The notes: generated by a model from the sequence alone, not told the origin. Positions 24,901 through 33,826 are shown, counted from the first letter of the stretch. The stretch is DNA of 48,698 nucleotides from Syntrophorhabdaceae bacterium (GCA_028698615.1 JAQVWF010000018.1:1-48698), one strand, 5' to 3'. Numbers and translations are program-made.

Positions 24901-27480
24901 CTATTGGTCATTATCTTTTGCGTTTCCTACCACCAGCCTGACCATGGAATCCAGGTTAAGGTATTTCCGAGCTACCCGGTCCACATCCTCCCTAGTCACC
25001 TTCTCGATCAATGAAGGCCAGGTCTTGAACATACCCGGATCGAGGCCGTAGAGGGTATCGAAGCACATTGAAGACGTGATGGCGCTGTTCGACTGTGTCC
25101 TGATGTAATGGTTACCGATCAGGTAGTTCTTTCCGTCCTGCACCTCTTTCTCTGAGAAGCCCTTCTCACGGATCCTCTCTATCTCTTCGCGCGTTATGCG
25201 AATGACATCCTCCACAAAGGCCTCGCTCGTTCCTATATAGATGCCCATCGCGCCCGTCTCATAGGCCATCTGGTTGAAGAAGGTGACCGCATATGCATAG
25301 GGGTTCTCCTCCCTGAGCACCCTGTGTATCCTGCCACCCATGCCGCTGAGGACTGCATCGAGGACCTCGGCTGCATAGCGATCCTTGTCCGTCAGCCCCG
25401 GACCGGTAAAACCGAATACCATGTGTGTCTGCTGAATACCCTTTTCAACAGTCAGCTCTTTGCTGAAACGTCTGACGTATGCTTTGCGAAGTTCGTTCTT
25501 CTTGCCCTTCCAGCCGCGGAAGAGTTCCTCAAAGAACGGGAAGAACTCCTTTTCGTCGATATCGCCTGAGAAGGCAAAAACAGCACCCCGCGGTGTGACG
25601 AACTGCCGGTATGCGCCGTCGATGTCCTGAAGCGACAGGGCTTCGACATCCTTCTCGCTGCCCATGGGGTCGCGGCTGTAAGGATGGTCCGCAAACAGGG
25701 TCTCGTTGAACCGTAAGAAAGTGAAGGTCACCGGATCGTCATCCCTCTGGCGTATCTCTGACAACACCTCTCTTTTTACCCGCACGAGTTCCCCGTCCGG
25801 CATGGAGGTTTCCATGAGGAGCTCTTTGAGGAGTCTGAGGACCTGTTTTACATCCTTGCTCAGGAACCTGCCGGAAAGGCCGAAAAGATTTCGTCCATTG
25901 TAGGGTGCCAGCACACCGGCAAGCAGATCGATCTCTCTGGCTATCTCTGAAGCACTCTTCTTCTTCGTCCCTTTCAGGAGCATCCGCGCAAGAACGTTGA
26001 ACTCACCGTTCTTTCCCGGTTCTTCGGCCTTGACGCCTCCTATGAAACCTATCCTGAATGAGAACGTCGGAGATGACACGTTCTTGTTCACGAGGCATGT
26101 CACACCATTTTCCAGGGTCTTTCGGTAGGGGTTTTTAACCATGCTCTTCGGTCCCATGACTACAGTGCGTCTATCCTTCGATTGCAGGTATTTGCCCGCC
26201 ATCTCCCGAACGTCATCCGCCGTGACGCCGTCGACATCCTTGAGGTACTTCTCTATAAAATGGGGATCACCTGTCATCGTCTTCGAATCCCCTATTTCGC
26301 GGGCCCTTCCCTGGGCAGTTTCCGCATCGTACACATAGTACGCCTTGAGCATGTTCTTTGCCTTGGTGAGCTCCCAGTCTTCTATCCGTTCCTTTTGTAA
26401 TCTTTTTATCTCCCCGTCTATCTCCCGCAGCACCCTGTCCCTGTCGTCACCCGAATAGTTGGCATAAACGACGAAGAGCCCCTCTTCTTTAGGAGTGAAC
26501 ACATATGTGGCAATCCCGTTCACAACACCCTTCCTGTTCTTAAGGACCTCCTGGAGCCTGGAACTCTCGCCGTCCCCCAGGATAACCCCCAGCACATCGA
26601 GGGCCGGGACATCAGGACTTGTCCTCCTCGGGATGGTATAGGCAAGGGCAATATACTTTTCGCGCAACTCCCTCTCGAGGACCTTCTGCTTCTCTCCGTT
26701 CGAGGCGCCCTTCACGATATGCCGTTCGGGCGGCGGCGCGACTGCCGGATCCCGGGACAGGTATTCGGCCATCAGCTTATGCGCCATGGTCTTGTCAAAG
26801 TCCCCTGTTATGACGACAGTGTGATTGGAAGGAACATAGTGAGACCGAAAGTATTCGACGATGTCCTGTCTTGAGATCTTCTCAACGGTATTGGTGAAGC
26901 CGATGACCGGTTTGCCGTAGGCTTGGCCGTGATAGCTCAGTGAGAACAGTTCCTTGAAGAGCTTGCGCTGGGGATCGTCCTCTCCCATTTTTATCTCTTC
27001 GAGGATGACCTTGCGCTCCTTGGCAATCTCCTCTTCGGGAAAAGCCGGGTTCTTGACGGATTCCATGAGAAGTTCAAAACCCTCACGAAAGGCCCGGGAG
27101 GGGACGATGATATGATAGACCGTGTTGTCGAAGGAGGTAAAGGCATTGACGCTCCCTCCCATGGCCTCGATCCTGGAAGCCAATGCATTGCCTTTGAGCT
27201 TCTGCGTTCCTTTAAATATGAGGTGTTCGATGAAATGAGTTATGCCCGCAACCCGGTCTTCTTCATCCTTACTGCCCACATTCACCCAGACCTGGACAGC
27301 GACGACACCGGTATTCTTGCGCTCCTCGAAAATGTAATTGAGACCGTTCTTAAGAGAGTGGACTTCCATTGCCGCCATCCTTCCTGGAAATAGGAAAATT
27401 ATCACGAAAAACAACAGGAATAAGAAAGGCCCCCGAGAGGGCCTTTCTTCCTGTCTGAAACGTTTAAACCTAAAGGCCAT
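24901..27480 (-). CDS. M16-family zinc metallopeptidase, two-module
   Basis: The 859-residue protein holds two M16 modules. The first has the inverted zinc motif HFIEH (H82, E85, H86) and the third ligand E162, 76 residues later as expected. The second (from about residue 455) has lost HxxEH (EFNVLARM in its place), as is usual for the non-catalytic half. The listed start, 3 nt after the iorB stop, gives a basic segment and a hydrophobic stretch ending GRMAA that would act as a signal peptide. A terminator-like hairpin lies inside this very segment, and a start at 27369 (MEVHSLKNG, with AGGAAGG about 9 nt upstream) would give a cytoplasmic enzyme. The family degrades peptides or matures proteins. 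Confidence 0.88.
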   Translation of the reverse strand: MAFRFKRFRQEERPSRGPFLFLLFFVIIFLFPGRMAAMEVHSLKNGLNYIFEERKNTGVVAVQVWVNVGSKDEEDRVAGITHFIEHLIFKGTQKLKGNALASRIEAMGGSVNAFTSFDNTVYHIIVPSRAFREGFELLMESVKNPAFPEEEIAKERKVILEEIKMGEDDPQRKLFKELFSLSYHGQAYGKPVIGFTNTVEKISRQDIVEYFRSHYVPSNHTVVITGDFDKTMAHKLMAEYLSRDPAVAPPPERHIVKGASNGEKQKVLERELREKYIALAYTIPRRTSPDVPALDVLGVILGDGESSRLQEVLKNRKGVVNGIATYVFTPKEEGLFVVYANYSGDDRDRVLREIDGEIKRLQKERIEDWELTKAKNMLKAYYVYDAETAQGRAREIGDSKTMTGDPHFIEKYLKDVDGVTADDVREMAGKYLQSKDRRTVVMGPKSMVKNPYRKTLENGVTCLVNKNVSSPTFSFRIGFIGGVKAEEPGKNGEFNVLARMLLKGTKKKSASEIAREIDLLAGVLAPYNGRNLFGLSGRFLSKDVKQVLRLLKELLMETSMPDGELVRVKREVLSEIRQRDDDPVTFTFLRFNETLFADHPYSRDPMGSEKDVEALSLQDIDGAYRQFVTPRGAVFAFSGDIDEKEFFPFFEELFRGWKGKKNELRKAYVRRFSKELTVEKGIQQTHMVFGFTGPGLTDKDRYAAEVLDAVLSGMGGRIHRVLREENPYAYAVTFFNQMAYETGAMGIYIGTSEAFVEDVIRITREEIERIREKGFSEKEVQDGKNYLIGNHYIRTQSNSAITSSMCFDTLYGLDPGMFKTWPSLIEKVTREDVDRVARKYLNLDSMVRLVVGNAKDNDQ
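27422..27449 (-). terminator. terminator-like hairpin at the iorB/M16 junction
   Basis: Read on the minus strand, an 11-bp perfect stem (27449-27439 with 27432-27422) closes a 6-nt loop and runs into a T-rich stretch (TTATTCCTGTTGTTTTTCG). It would end iorAB transcription or attenuate reading into the M16 gene. It overlaps the first codons of the longer M16 reading frame. Confidence 0.5.
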
Positions 27481-27507
27481 GTATTACAGGGCCTTTCTTC
27501 CTGTCTG
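27438..27507. repeat. 20-bp perfect direct repeat, 30 bp apart
   Basis: The same 20 bases lie at 27438-27457 and 27488-27507. The second copy encodes the end of iorB, the first lies in the 5' region of the M16 frame and is read in a different frame. Each copy contains an AAAGGCC (minus strand) that can pair with a GGCCTTT at 27478-27472 between them. Confidence 0.9.
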
Positions 27508-28077
27508 GAATGCCTTGACGTTGAGATCGTGGAGCTTCGGTGCGAGGAGCTTCTTGATCGCATCGATGAAGTAGACTTCCTTGATCTTCGGAAAGAAATT
27601 GGAGAACGCCCCGACGAGAACAACATTCTGTGCCTGAAGATTGCCGAGTTCCTTCGCAATCCCGAGGCCATCTATTACATGCACGTTTTCCTTGAAATAT
27701 TTCTTGAATGTTGCCTCAACACCCGTCGGGTATGCCATCTGGCCCAGGCTTACCGACGGGGGAAGGATCTCCTGGGTGTTGATGATGATCTTGCCGTCCG
27801 GTTTTACCCAGTTGATGTAGCGAAGGGCCTCGAGCAGCTCGAAGGAAAGGAGATAGTCCACATCGCCGTATTTGATGATCGGCGAATGGACCTTCTTACC
27901 AAAACGGAAATGGGTCGTGACGTCACCGCCCCTCTGGGCCATACCGTGAACTTCCGCTTTCTTGACATCATATCCGGCCCTGATAAAAACCTCGCCGAGA
28001 ATGTTGCTCGCAAGAATGGCACCCTGCCCGCCTACACCGGAAAGAAATATGTTTGTAGTCTTCTCATCTTTTTTCAT
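27484..28077 (-). CDS. iorB: indolepyruvate:ferredoxin oxidoreductase beta subunit
   Basis: IorB is the gamma-domain subunit of the enzyme that oxidatively decarboxylates aryl pyruvates (from Trp, Phe or Tyr) to aryl-acyl-CoA and reduced ferredoxin. The 197-residue protein has the typical N-terminus LSGVGGQGAILASNILGE, then VHGMAQRGGDV and VVLVGAFSNF. GAGGAGG lies 6 nt before the ATG. It follows iorA by 10 nt. Its 3' end forms one copy of a 20-bp direct repeat and one arm of the attenuator-like structure at the junction with the M16 gene. Confidence 0.95.
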   Translation of the reverse strand: MKKDEKTTNIFLSGVGGQGAILASNILGEVFIRAGYDVKKAEVHGMAQRGGDVTTHFRFGKKVHSPIIKYGDVDYLLSFELLEALRYINWVKPDGKIIINTQEILPPSVSLGQMAYPTGVEATFKKYFKENVHVIDGLGIAKELGNLQAQNVVLVGAFSNFFPKIKEVYFIDAIKKLLAPKLHDLNVKAFQTGRKAL

Positions 28078-28087
28078 ATCTGCCTCC

Positions 28088-29896
28088 TCACTTCTTAGCC
28101 GGTTCTATGGCGTCGAATTTACATACCTGTACACATACCTCGCATCCAACACACTGATCGGGGTTGATATAGACCGTGCCTTTCCTCTTCTGCCCGTCTT
28201 TCGTCTGGCCCGCGCCTTCTCTCCAGCTTATGGCGGGGCAGTTGATCTCGAGACACATCTTGCAGCCGCGGCACTTGTCCATGTTGATGACGTAAAGAGG
28301 ATTCTTGAACTTGCTCAGAGGTTTCGCCCTGCGAAGAAGCATACAGGGGCTGTCCTTGCAGAGGATGAGAGATGCTTCATCCCTGTTCAGCTCTTCCTTG
28401 ACTATTTCCATTGTCTCTTTGATATTGTAAGGATCGACGTAGCGGATGTTCTTGATGCCCACGGCCTTGCCTATTTCCGCATAGTCGACCTGGTTCGCCA
28501 GTTCGCCGCGGACCGTAAAACCCGTCCCTGCGTGTTCCTGGTGACCGGTCATACCGGTGATCCTGTTGTCAAGAACGATCGTGGTCGAACTCCCCTTATT
28601 GTAGCCGGCGTTCATGAGCGGTGCGATCCCGGAATGGAGGAATGTGGAGTCGCCGAGGACGGCGCACATCTTTCCGAGAGCTTCCTTGCCCATTGCCTTC
28701 ATGGCGCCATGCACCATGCCGCCGCCGGAACCCATACAGATCGTCGTATGGAGGGCGGAGATCGGCGGGGCGACTGCCAGTGTATAGCAGCCGATATCGC
28801 CGAATACGAAGGCGCCGAGTTTCTTCAGTGCATAGAACAACGGCCTGTGGGAGCAGCCGGCACAAAGGTTGGGCGGTCTTCTCGGAAGATCCTCCGGTTT
28901 TACCCTGACCTTGGGGGCCTTGTAGGCCTTGCCCTTTATCGCCTGCTCGACGATCTCGGGTGAAAGTTCGTACATGTTGGGGATGATGTCCTTGCCGTGG
29001 AAGAGTTTATAGCCCATCGCCCTGATCTCTGTTTCAAAGAAGGGGTCGAGTTCTTCGATGACCATGACCTTCTTCACCTGCTTGAAGAAGTCGGCAATCA
29101 TCTTTTTCGGAAGCGGCCAAACCATGCCGAGCTTCAGAAAAGAATATTCGGGAAAAACTTCCTTTGCGTACATGTAGGCGGCGCCGCTTGCGATGATACC
29201 GACGCTCTTGCTGTTGATCTCCATCTTGTTCAGCTTGGTCTTGTCCGCGAAGGCTTCCAGTTTTCTCATACGTTCTTCGATGATCTTCCTTCTCGGGCGA
29301 ACGTTGGCGGGGACCATAACGTACTTTGTGGCTTCTTTCGGGTCGAGGCCAAGGGGCATCTTCGATTCTACCCTTTTGCCCGTCTGGACCAGTGAATCAG
29401 CGTGAGCAATCCTGGTCACCGTTCTCAGGAGCACCGGGGTGTCAAACTTTTCACTGATGTCGAAGGCCGCCTTCGTAAAATCATAACATTCCTGCGCATC
29501 GCCTGGTTCGATCATGGGCACTTTTCCAAAACGGGCCCAGTTCCTGCTGTCCTGCTCGTTCTGAGAGCTGTGGACGTTGGGGTCATCGGCAACGACGATC
29601 ATGAGGCCGCCCTTGATGCCTGTATAGGCAAGGGTCATCAAGGAGTCGGACGCCACGTTCATGCCGACGTGTTTCATGGATGCCATAGCTCTTGTGCCGG
29701 CAATCGCTGCACCGCTGGCTACCTGAACCGCCACCATTTCATTGGGTGACCATTCAGCATAGATCTCCGGGTAATTGTCGGCAACGTCTTTGAGGATCTC
29801 ACTGCTCGGTGTTCCGGGATATGCGGCAGCGACTTTCACACCAGCTTCCCAGGCACCTCTTGCAATTGCTGCGTTTCCTTGCATTATTTCTTTCAT
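28088..29896 (-). CDS. iorA: indolepyruvate:ferredoxin oxidoreductase alpha subunit
   Basis: The 602-residue subunit carries the thiamine diphosphate site and the electron exit. The N-terminus has GNAAIARGAWEAGV and AYPGTPSSEI. The TPP-binding half shows CAGCSHRP, GDIGCYTLAV and GDSTFLHSG. The C-terminal ferredoxin domain has CRGCKMC with a following Cys and CVGCEVCVQVC for two [4Fe-4S] clusters. The enzyme supplies low-potential electrons from aromatic amino acids, or in reverse makes aryl pyruvates. Start MKEIMQGN matches the family; the nearby GGGG is only a modest ribosome site, while a perfect one lies 48 nt upstream without a start codon. It forms an operon with iorB. Confidence 0.96.
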   Translation of the reverse strand: MKEIMQGNAAIARGAWEAGVKVAAAYPGTPSSEILKDVADNYPEIYAEWSPNEMVAVQVASGAAIAGTRAMASMKHVGMNVASDSLMTLAYTGIKGGLMIVVADDPNVHSSQNEQDSRNWARFGKVPMIEPGDAQECYDFTKAAFDISEKFDTPVLLRTVTRIAHADSLVQTGKRVESKMPLGLDPKEATKYVMVPANVRPRRKIIEERMRKLEAFADKTKLNKMEINSKSVGIIASGAAYMYAKEVFPEYSFLKLGMVWPLPKKMIADFFKQVKKVMVIEELDPFFETEIRAMGYKLFHGKDIIPNMYELSPEIVEQAIKGKAYKAPKVRVKPEDLPRRPPNLCAGCSHRPLFYALKKLGAFVFGDIGCYTLAVAPPISALHTTICMGSGGGMVHGAMKAMGKEALGKMCAVLGDSTFLHSGIAPLMNAGYNKGSSTTIVLDNRITGMTGHQEHAGTGFTVRGELANQVDYAEIGKAVGIKNIRYVDPYNIKETMEIVKEELNRDEASLILCKDSPCMLLRRAKPLSKFKNPLYVINMDKCRGCKMCLEINCPAISWREGAGQTKDGQKRKGTVYINPDQCVGCEVCVQVCKFDAIEPAKK

Positions 29897-30049
29897 ACTA
29901 CCCCCATAATGGCATATCGCCTGGATTTTGAGTGATTAATTGCTTCACCTCCTTCAGAACACAAATTTTTTTTATATTTTTACTAAGGCTTGTTAATGAA
30001 TTCACGCATTATTTTCAACAGATTAACCATTCTTTGTCAAGAAATATCG

Positions 30050-31363
30050 TTATGGAATACGCTCGGATGCCAGGAAATCCACGATACGGCGGCAACCCTC
30101 CAGCCCTTCCTCTATATTCTTAAGGGATATCCTCTCATCCTTTCCGTGCATTCTCATATGTTCTTCTTTTGTAAGCGTGATCGGGAAGAAACCATAGGAG
30201 GGGACGCCGAGGTCCCTGAAGTACCTGAGATCCGTCGCCCCCGTTGTCACGAACGGAAGTACCGGGATACTCCCCTTCAAGGAGACGACGCAGTTCTCAA
30301 TGCCCTGAAAATAGACCGTGTTGTACCGAGAAGGCCCGGGCTCGCTTATCTTTTCCCCTATGCGCTCTATTTCGACATCTTTCCCGGCAAGCTGCCGCAC
30401 CTTCCTGAAGAACCTCTCATGGGTCTCCGTGGGGAGAAGCCTGGAGTCGAAGTATACCGAGGACTGGGCCGGTATGACGTTGACCTTTTCGCCACCCTTG
30501 AGTATCGTCACCGTCACAGTGTTCCTCAATATCGCGTTATAGATCTCATTACCTTCGAGGAACCTTTTCCATTTCGGTATCCTCAGGGCCTCCTTCAAGG
30601 GAGGGAATTTTGCGCCGCCGATCCTCCTGCCTCCCAGCACGCCGTCAAGATATGCAGATGTCACCGGCGTCATCTTGAGAGGCCACTTGTGGGAGAGTAT
30701 CCTGTGCGCGGCCTCAACGACCTTCTCGTTGGCATTGTCCCCGTGGGGCATCGATCCATGTCCGCCCCTGCCCTGTGCCTTCACGATGAACTGGCTCAGC
30801 TTCTTTTCCGTCACCGACACCTGGGCATGCACGAGCCCATCCTCCTCGATGAGGCACCCCCCCTCACTGAGTACGAACGACGCGTCCTTAAGCTCCGGCA
30901 TCCTGTTGAGCATGAATTCCATCCCATTGGCACCCCCGACCTCTTCGTCACAGGTGGCGAGAAAGATAACGTCTCTTTTGGGGACGACGCCCCTGTGCGC
31001 GAGATCTATGAAGGCAAGGAGCTGGCATATCACCTGGGCCTTCATGTCGATCGCTCCCCTGCCGTAAACGTACCCGTCCCTTACCTCGCCGCCGAAGGGA
31101 TGGGCCGTCCATTCTTCCTCCCTGGCAGGAACCACATCGATGTGGCCGAGGAGAATGACGGGTTTGCCCCTTTTCGCTCCCCTTATCCGGGAGATGATGT
31201 TCGCCCGTTTCGGCGCACCCGCATATATCTCGGCACCCAATCCTTCGCGTTTAAGGATGTCCTCGAGGAAGAGGGCCGCAGACTCCTCATTTCCCGGGGG
31301 GTTCGTCGTGTCTATTCGCAGAAAATCTCTTATGAGTGAAACAGCATTGTCAAGGGTGTTCAT
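30050..31363 (-). CDS. M20-family metallopeptidase (ArgE/DapE/CPG2-like)
   Basis: The 437-residue protein is a two-zinc amidohydrolase/carboxypeptidase. LGHIDVVP gives the first His, GRGAIDMKA the bridging Asp, CDEEVGG the catalytic Glu and the next ligand Glu, and the C-terminal part (TGATDLRYFRDLG and the HG near HMRMHGKDE) the last ligand. A lid domain sits at about residues 185-300. Substrate is not predictable; acyl-amino acids or small peptides are typical. The start at 31363 (MNTLDNAVSLIRDFL) has AGGA upstream and overlaps the GGDEF gene by 14 nt; the ORF reaches 61 codons further only as a shadow of that gene. Last gene of a five-gene operon. Confidence 0.92.
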   Translation of the reverse strand: MNTLDNAVSLIRDFLRIDTTNPPGNEESAALFLEDILKREGLGAEIYAGAPKRANIISRIRGAKRGKPVILLGHIDVVPAREEEWTAHPFGGEVRDGYVYGRGAIDMKAQVICQLLAFIDLAHRGVVPKRDVIFLATCDEEVGGANGMEFMLNRMPELKDASFVLSEGGCLIEEDGLVHAQVSVTEKKLSQFIVKAQGRGGHGSMPHGDNANEKVVEAAHRILSHKWPLKMTPVTSAYLDGVLGGRRIGGAKFPPLKEALRIPKWKRFLEGNEIYNAILRNTVTVTILKGGEKVNVIPAQSSVYFDSRLLPTETHERFFRKVRQLAGKDVEIERIGEKISEPGPSRYNTVYFQGIENCVVSLKGSIPVLPFVTTGATDLRYFRDLGVPSYGFFPITLTKEEHMRMHGKDERISLKNIEEGLEGCRRIVDFLASERIP

Positions 31364-32711
31364 AATGTATCCTGTTCTTTCCCTCCTCTTTTGCGCGATA
31401 GAGGTTGTCGTCGGCCTCCTTGATGAGTTCCTTATACTGCCTGCCGGGGGTATAGGACGCCAATCCCCCGCTGACCGTGGCATAGACCTGATGGTTCTCG
31501 GCCTCCACGAAGCTGTCGCCGATGGCGCGCCTGAGGCGCTCCGCAACTACCATGGCCTTTTCGGAGCTCGTTTCGGGAAGTATGACAAGAAATTCCTCTC
31601 CGCCATACCTTCCGACCTTGTCTATGCTTCTCAGGTTCTCCTTCACGATCCGCGATATGTTCTTCAAAACCTGGTCACCGGCGAGATGCCCGTACCTGTC
31701 GTTTACAAGTTTGAAATCGTCCACATCGAGGAGAAGGACAGAAAAAGGGTACTCATACCGCCTTGAGCGCTCGATCTCCGTCGCAAGCTCACCCACTATG
31801 CACCCATGGTTGAAAACGCCGGTCAAGCCGTCATGCCGCGAGAGGGTCCTGATCTCTGCAAAGAGGCTGATCTTCTCAAGGGTAAGGGCAATATGTGAAC
31901 AAAAACGGGTGAATATCGACCTTTCCTCTTCATTGAACGGCTCCGGTCTGTATAGTGCGGCGTATCCGTATAGACGATTGGTGGTCTTGAGCTCCGAAAG
32001 CACCGACGCTGTGCCGCCTGAGTCAGTCCGGGATTCATTATTACCCCATCCGGCAAGCACGGAAACCATGAAGCGCTGAAGCTCCGGGGCACGCTCGGAC
32101 TCGGGCAGGATATGGATGTCCGCCTCCTGCCCGCCCATCAGCATTGTCCCGAAGAACTCAAAGTCGAGAAAGCCTTTAAGCAGCTTATAGGCATTCCTCA
32201 AAAGAAAGGCGGGATCCTCGGTCTCACCGATCATGTGGTGAAGGCTCTTGAGGAATTCGAGTTCGAGGATGTTAACCTTTTCCCGCCGAAAGCGCTCCTC
32301 GACCTGGGCTGTCAGCTCCTCGGTCCTGAGCACCTCTCTGTAGTGGTCCATACTGTTGTTGACAATGTGAAAAAGTTCCTCGAAGCTCTTGAAGGGCTTG
32401 GTCAGCAGGGCATAGGCCCCGTTGCTCAATGATTCCAGCCTCTCCCCTTCGTCGGCATAACCGGTCATCATTATGACCGGTATACGGCGGTCGATCTTCT
32501 TGATCTCCTTAAGGATCTCTATTCCCGAGATGCCGGGCAGGACAATGTCGCAAAGAACAGCGTGAGGCTTCTTGTCCCTCAACTCTTTTGGAAGGTCGGG
32601 CATCGTCTCGTATGCAAAGACCGTAAGACCGAACTGCTGCAGGAACTCTCGCAGGACAGCCAGCAGAGTAACTTCGTCATCGATGATGAATAAACGCTTT
32701 TCAGGAGACAT
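31350..32711 (-). CDS. receiver-GGDEF response regulator (diguanylate cyclase)
   Basis: The 453-residue protein has an N-terminal receiver (D11-D12 acidic pair, phospho-acceptor D55 in LCDIVLPG, T83 region, K105 in TKPF). A central region (about 135-285) looks like a degenerate GAF-type sensor fold. The C-terminal diguanylate cyclase domain keeps the active-site variant GGEEF at 370-374 and the inhibitory c-di-GMP site RSID at 361-364, five residues upstream. It should make c-di-GMP upon phosphorylation and be product-inhibited. No cognate kinase is adjacent. It lies in one run with Hsp20, NifU-like and M20 genes. Its ribosome site is weak. Confidence 0.94.
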   Translation of the reverse strand: MSPEKRLFIIDDEVTLLAVLREFLQQFGLTVFAYETMPDLPKELRDKKPHAVLCDIVLPGISGIEILKEIKKIDRRIPVIMMTGYADEGERLESLSNGAYALLTKPFKSFEELFHIVNNSMDHYREVLRTEELTAQVEERFRREKVNILELEFLKSLHHMIGETEDPAFLLRNAYKLLKGFLDFEFFGTMLMGGQEADIHILPESERAPELQRFMVSVLAGWGNNESRTDSGGTASVLSELKTTNRLYGYAALYRPEPFNEEERSIFTRFCSHIALTLEKISLFAEIRTLSRHDGLTGVFNHGCIVGELATEIERSRRYEYPFSVLLLDVDDFKLVNDRYGHLAGDQVLKNISRIVKENLRSIDKVGRYGGEEFLVILPETSSEKAMVVAERLRRAIGDSFVEAENHQVYATVSGGLASYTPGRQYKELIKEADDNLYRAKEEGKNRIHYEHP

Positions 32712-32766
32712 TCTTAGCCGGCACTCTGGCCCGGTCGCCCACCCCTGGTCCGATATTGTCTGTCTC

Positions 32767-32985
32767 TCAAACGGAGACGACCTCTTTGACCTCGGGAATC
32801 TCCTGTTTGAGCTGTTTCTCCACGCCCATCTTCAGGGTCATCATGCTCATGGGGCAGCTCCCGCACGCGCCCTGCAGCTTGACCTTAACAACACCGTCGA
32901 CGACATCGATAAGCTGAATGTCTCCCCCATCCCTTTGCAGGAGAGGCCTGATCTTCTCGAGCACCTGCTGGACTTTATCCTTCAT
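32767..32985 (-). CDS. NifU C-terminal-domain protein (Fe-S scaffold type)
   Basis: The 72-residue protein is a stand-alone NifU/Nfu C-terminal domain: RPLLQRDGGDIQLIDV and the cluster motif GACGSCPMSMMTLK with the two Cys of CxxC. Such proteins hold and hand over [4Fe-4S] clusters. CGGAGGAAAAAA lies right before the ATG. Its start overlaps the end of the preceding Hsp20 gene by 11 nt, so it is coupled to a chaperone. The complete N-terminal domain is absent, which is normal for this subfamily. Confidence 0.95.
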   Translation of the reverse strand: MKDKVQQVLEKIRPLLQRDGGDIQLIDVVDGVVKVKLQGACGSCPMSMMTLKMGVEKQLKQEIPEVKEVVSV

Positions 32986-33487
32986 TTTTTTTCCTCCGTT
33001 GTTTTACGGGCCGTGCCGGGACTTCGGCGCGGCGCGGCTCCTGTACGCTGACCTTGATCTCCCACGACACCGGCTTTTGCGATTTGGGGACCGCGATCTT
33101 CAGCACCCCTTCTCTGTATGTGGCTGAGGCCTTTTCTCCCACGACACCGGCTGGAAGCTGAATGCACCTCAGAAAGGATCCATGCACCCTCTCGGAACGG
33201 CAACAGTTTTCTTCCCTGAACTCTTCATCCCGTTTGCGCTCACCCTCTACGGTCAGCTTGTCCTCGAGGATGGTTATCTTCACTTCTTTCGGGTCGATCG
33301 CCGGTATGTCCATAGCCACGACGATGTCCCCCTCTCTCTCGACTACGTCAACCGCGGGAAGCCAGTCCGCCTCGCGCAGGGTCGGGAACCCGGCCTCGCC
33401 AAAGAATTCCTCGAAGACCCGGTCCATCTCTTCGCGTAAAGAGGGAAACTTGGTTTCCCACATAGATTTCCACGGCGTCAAAGGCAT
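32975..33487 (-). CDS. Hsp20/alpha-crystallin small heat-shock protein
   Basis: The 170-residue protein is the third Hsp20 in the window. The alpha-crystallin domain spans about residues 45-145: VDVVEREGDIVVAMDIP, VKITILEDKLTVEGER, the FLRCIQLP loop and ATYREGVLKIAVP. An extra pair of Cys (ENCCRSER) in the loop before the last part is unusual. The C-terminal tail is basic and Pro-rich. AGGAGGT lies 8 nt before the ATG. It overlaps the NifU-like gene. The sequence differs clearly from the two Hsp20s at 16-17 kb, so they are not recent duplicates. Confidence 0.93.
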   Translation of the reverse strand: MPLTPWKSMWETKFPSLREEMDRVFEEFFGEAGFPTLREADWLPAVDVVEREGDIVVAMDIPAIDPKEVKITILEDKLTVEGERKRDEEFREENCCRSERVHGSFLRCIQLPAGVVGEKASATYREGVLKIAVPKSQKPVSWEIKVSVQEPRRAEVPARPVKQRRKKNEG

Positions 33488-33502
33488 GTGTGATACCTCC
33501 TG

Positions 33503-33775
33503 TTATGCCCCTTGCGGTGCGGCGACCAGCCTCTTCCAGAAACTTACGATGCCTGACTGGTGGAAGACAAGCTCCACGAGTTCCCACCCGGATGCCCCCA
33601 TTTCATTGAGCAAGCCGGAAAGATTATCGAGCTGTTCCACTCCGACGTTATGGACTTCGCATTCGCCGCCAGGCCTGCAGGCGTAGACGATACTATTTTC
33701 TTCCTCAATATCGACACCGCCTTTCTTCAGCTCATCCATCGAATAGATCTTAACGGTATACTCGAATTTCTTCAT
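33503..33775 (-). CDS. DUF4177-like small protein
   Basis: The 90-residue protein has the DUF4177 pattern: MKKFEYTVKIY at the start, and LLNEMGASGWELVELVFH followed by FWKR near the end. Function unknown. An acidic stretch lies between (VDIEEENS). GAGG 8 nt before the ATG is the ribosome site. It is the first gene of the minus-strand run that continues with Hsp20 (15-nt gap). Its 5' region is divergent from the radical SAM gene and holds an inverted repeat. Confidence 0.75.
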   Translation of the reverse strand: MKKFEYTVKIYSMDELKKGGVDIEEENSIVYACRPGGECEVHNVGVEQLDNLSGLLNEMGASGWELVELVFHQSGIVSFWKRLVAAPQGA

Positions 33776-33806
33776 CGGTCAACCTCGCCTCCCGGACTCT
33801 TTATGG

Positions 33807-33826
33807 TACAATGATAAACCATTGTA
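33807..33826. repeat. inverted repeat in the divergent promoter region
   Basis: TACAATG and CATTGTA (7-bp arms, 6-nt spacer) lie in the 69-nt gap between two divergent genes. A small operator is possible; no consensus promoter pair stands out. Confidence 0.3.

Noticed and set aside
29990-31339. 449-codon open frame on the plus strand opposite the M20 gene
   Set aside because: The minus strand has all M20 metal ligands; this is an antisense shadow.
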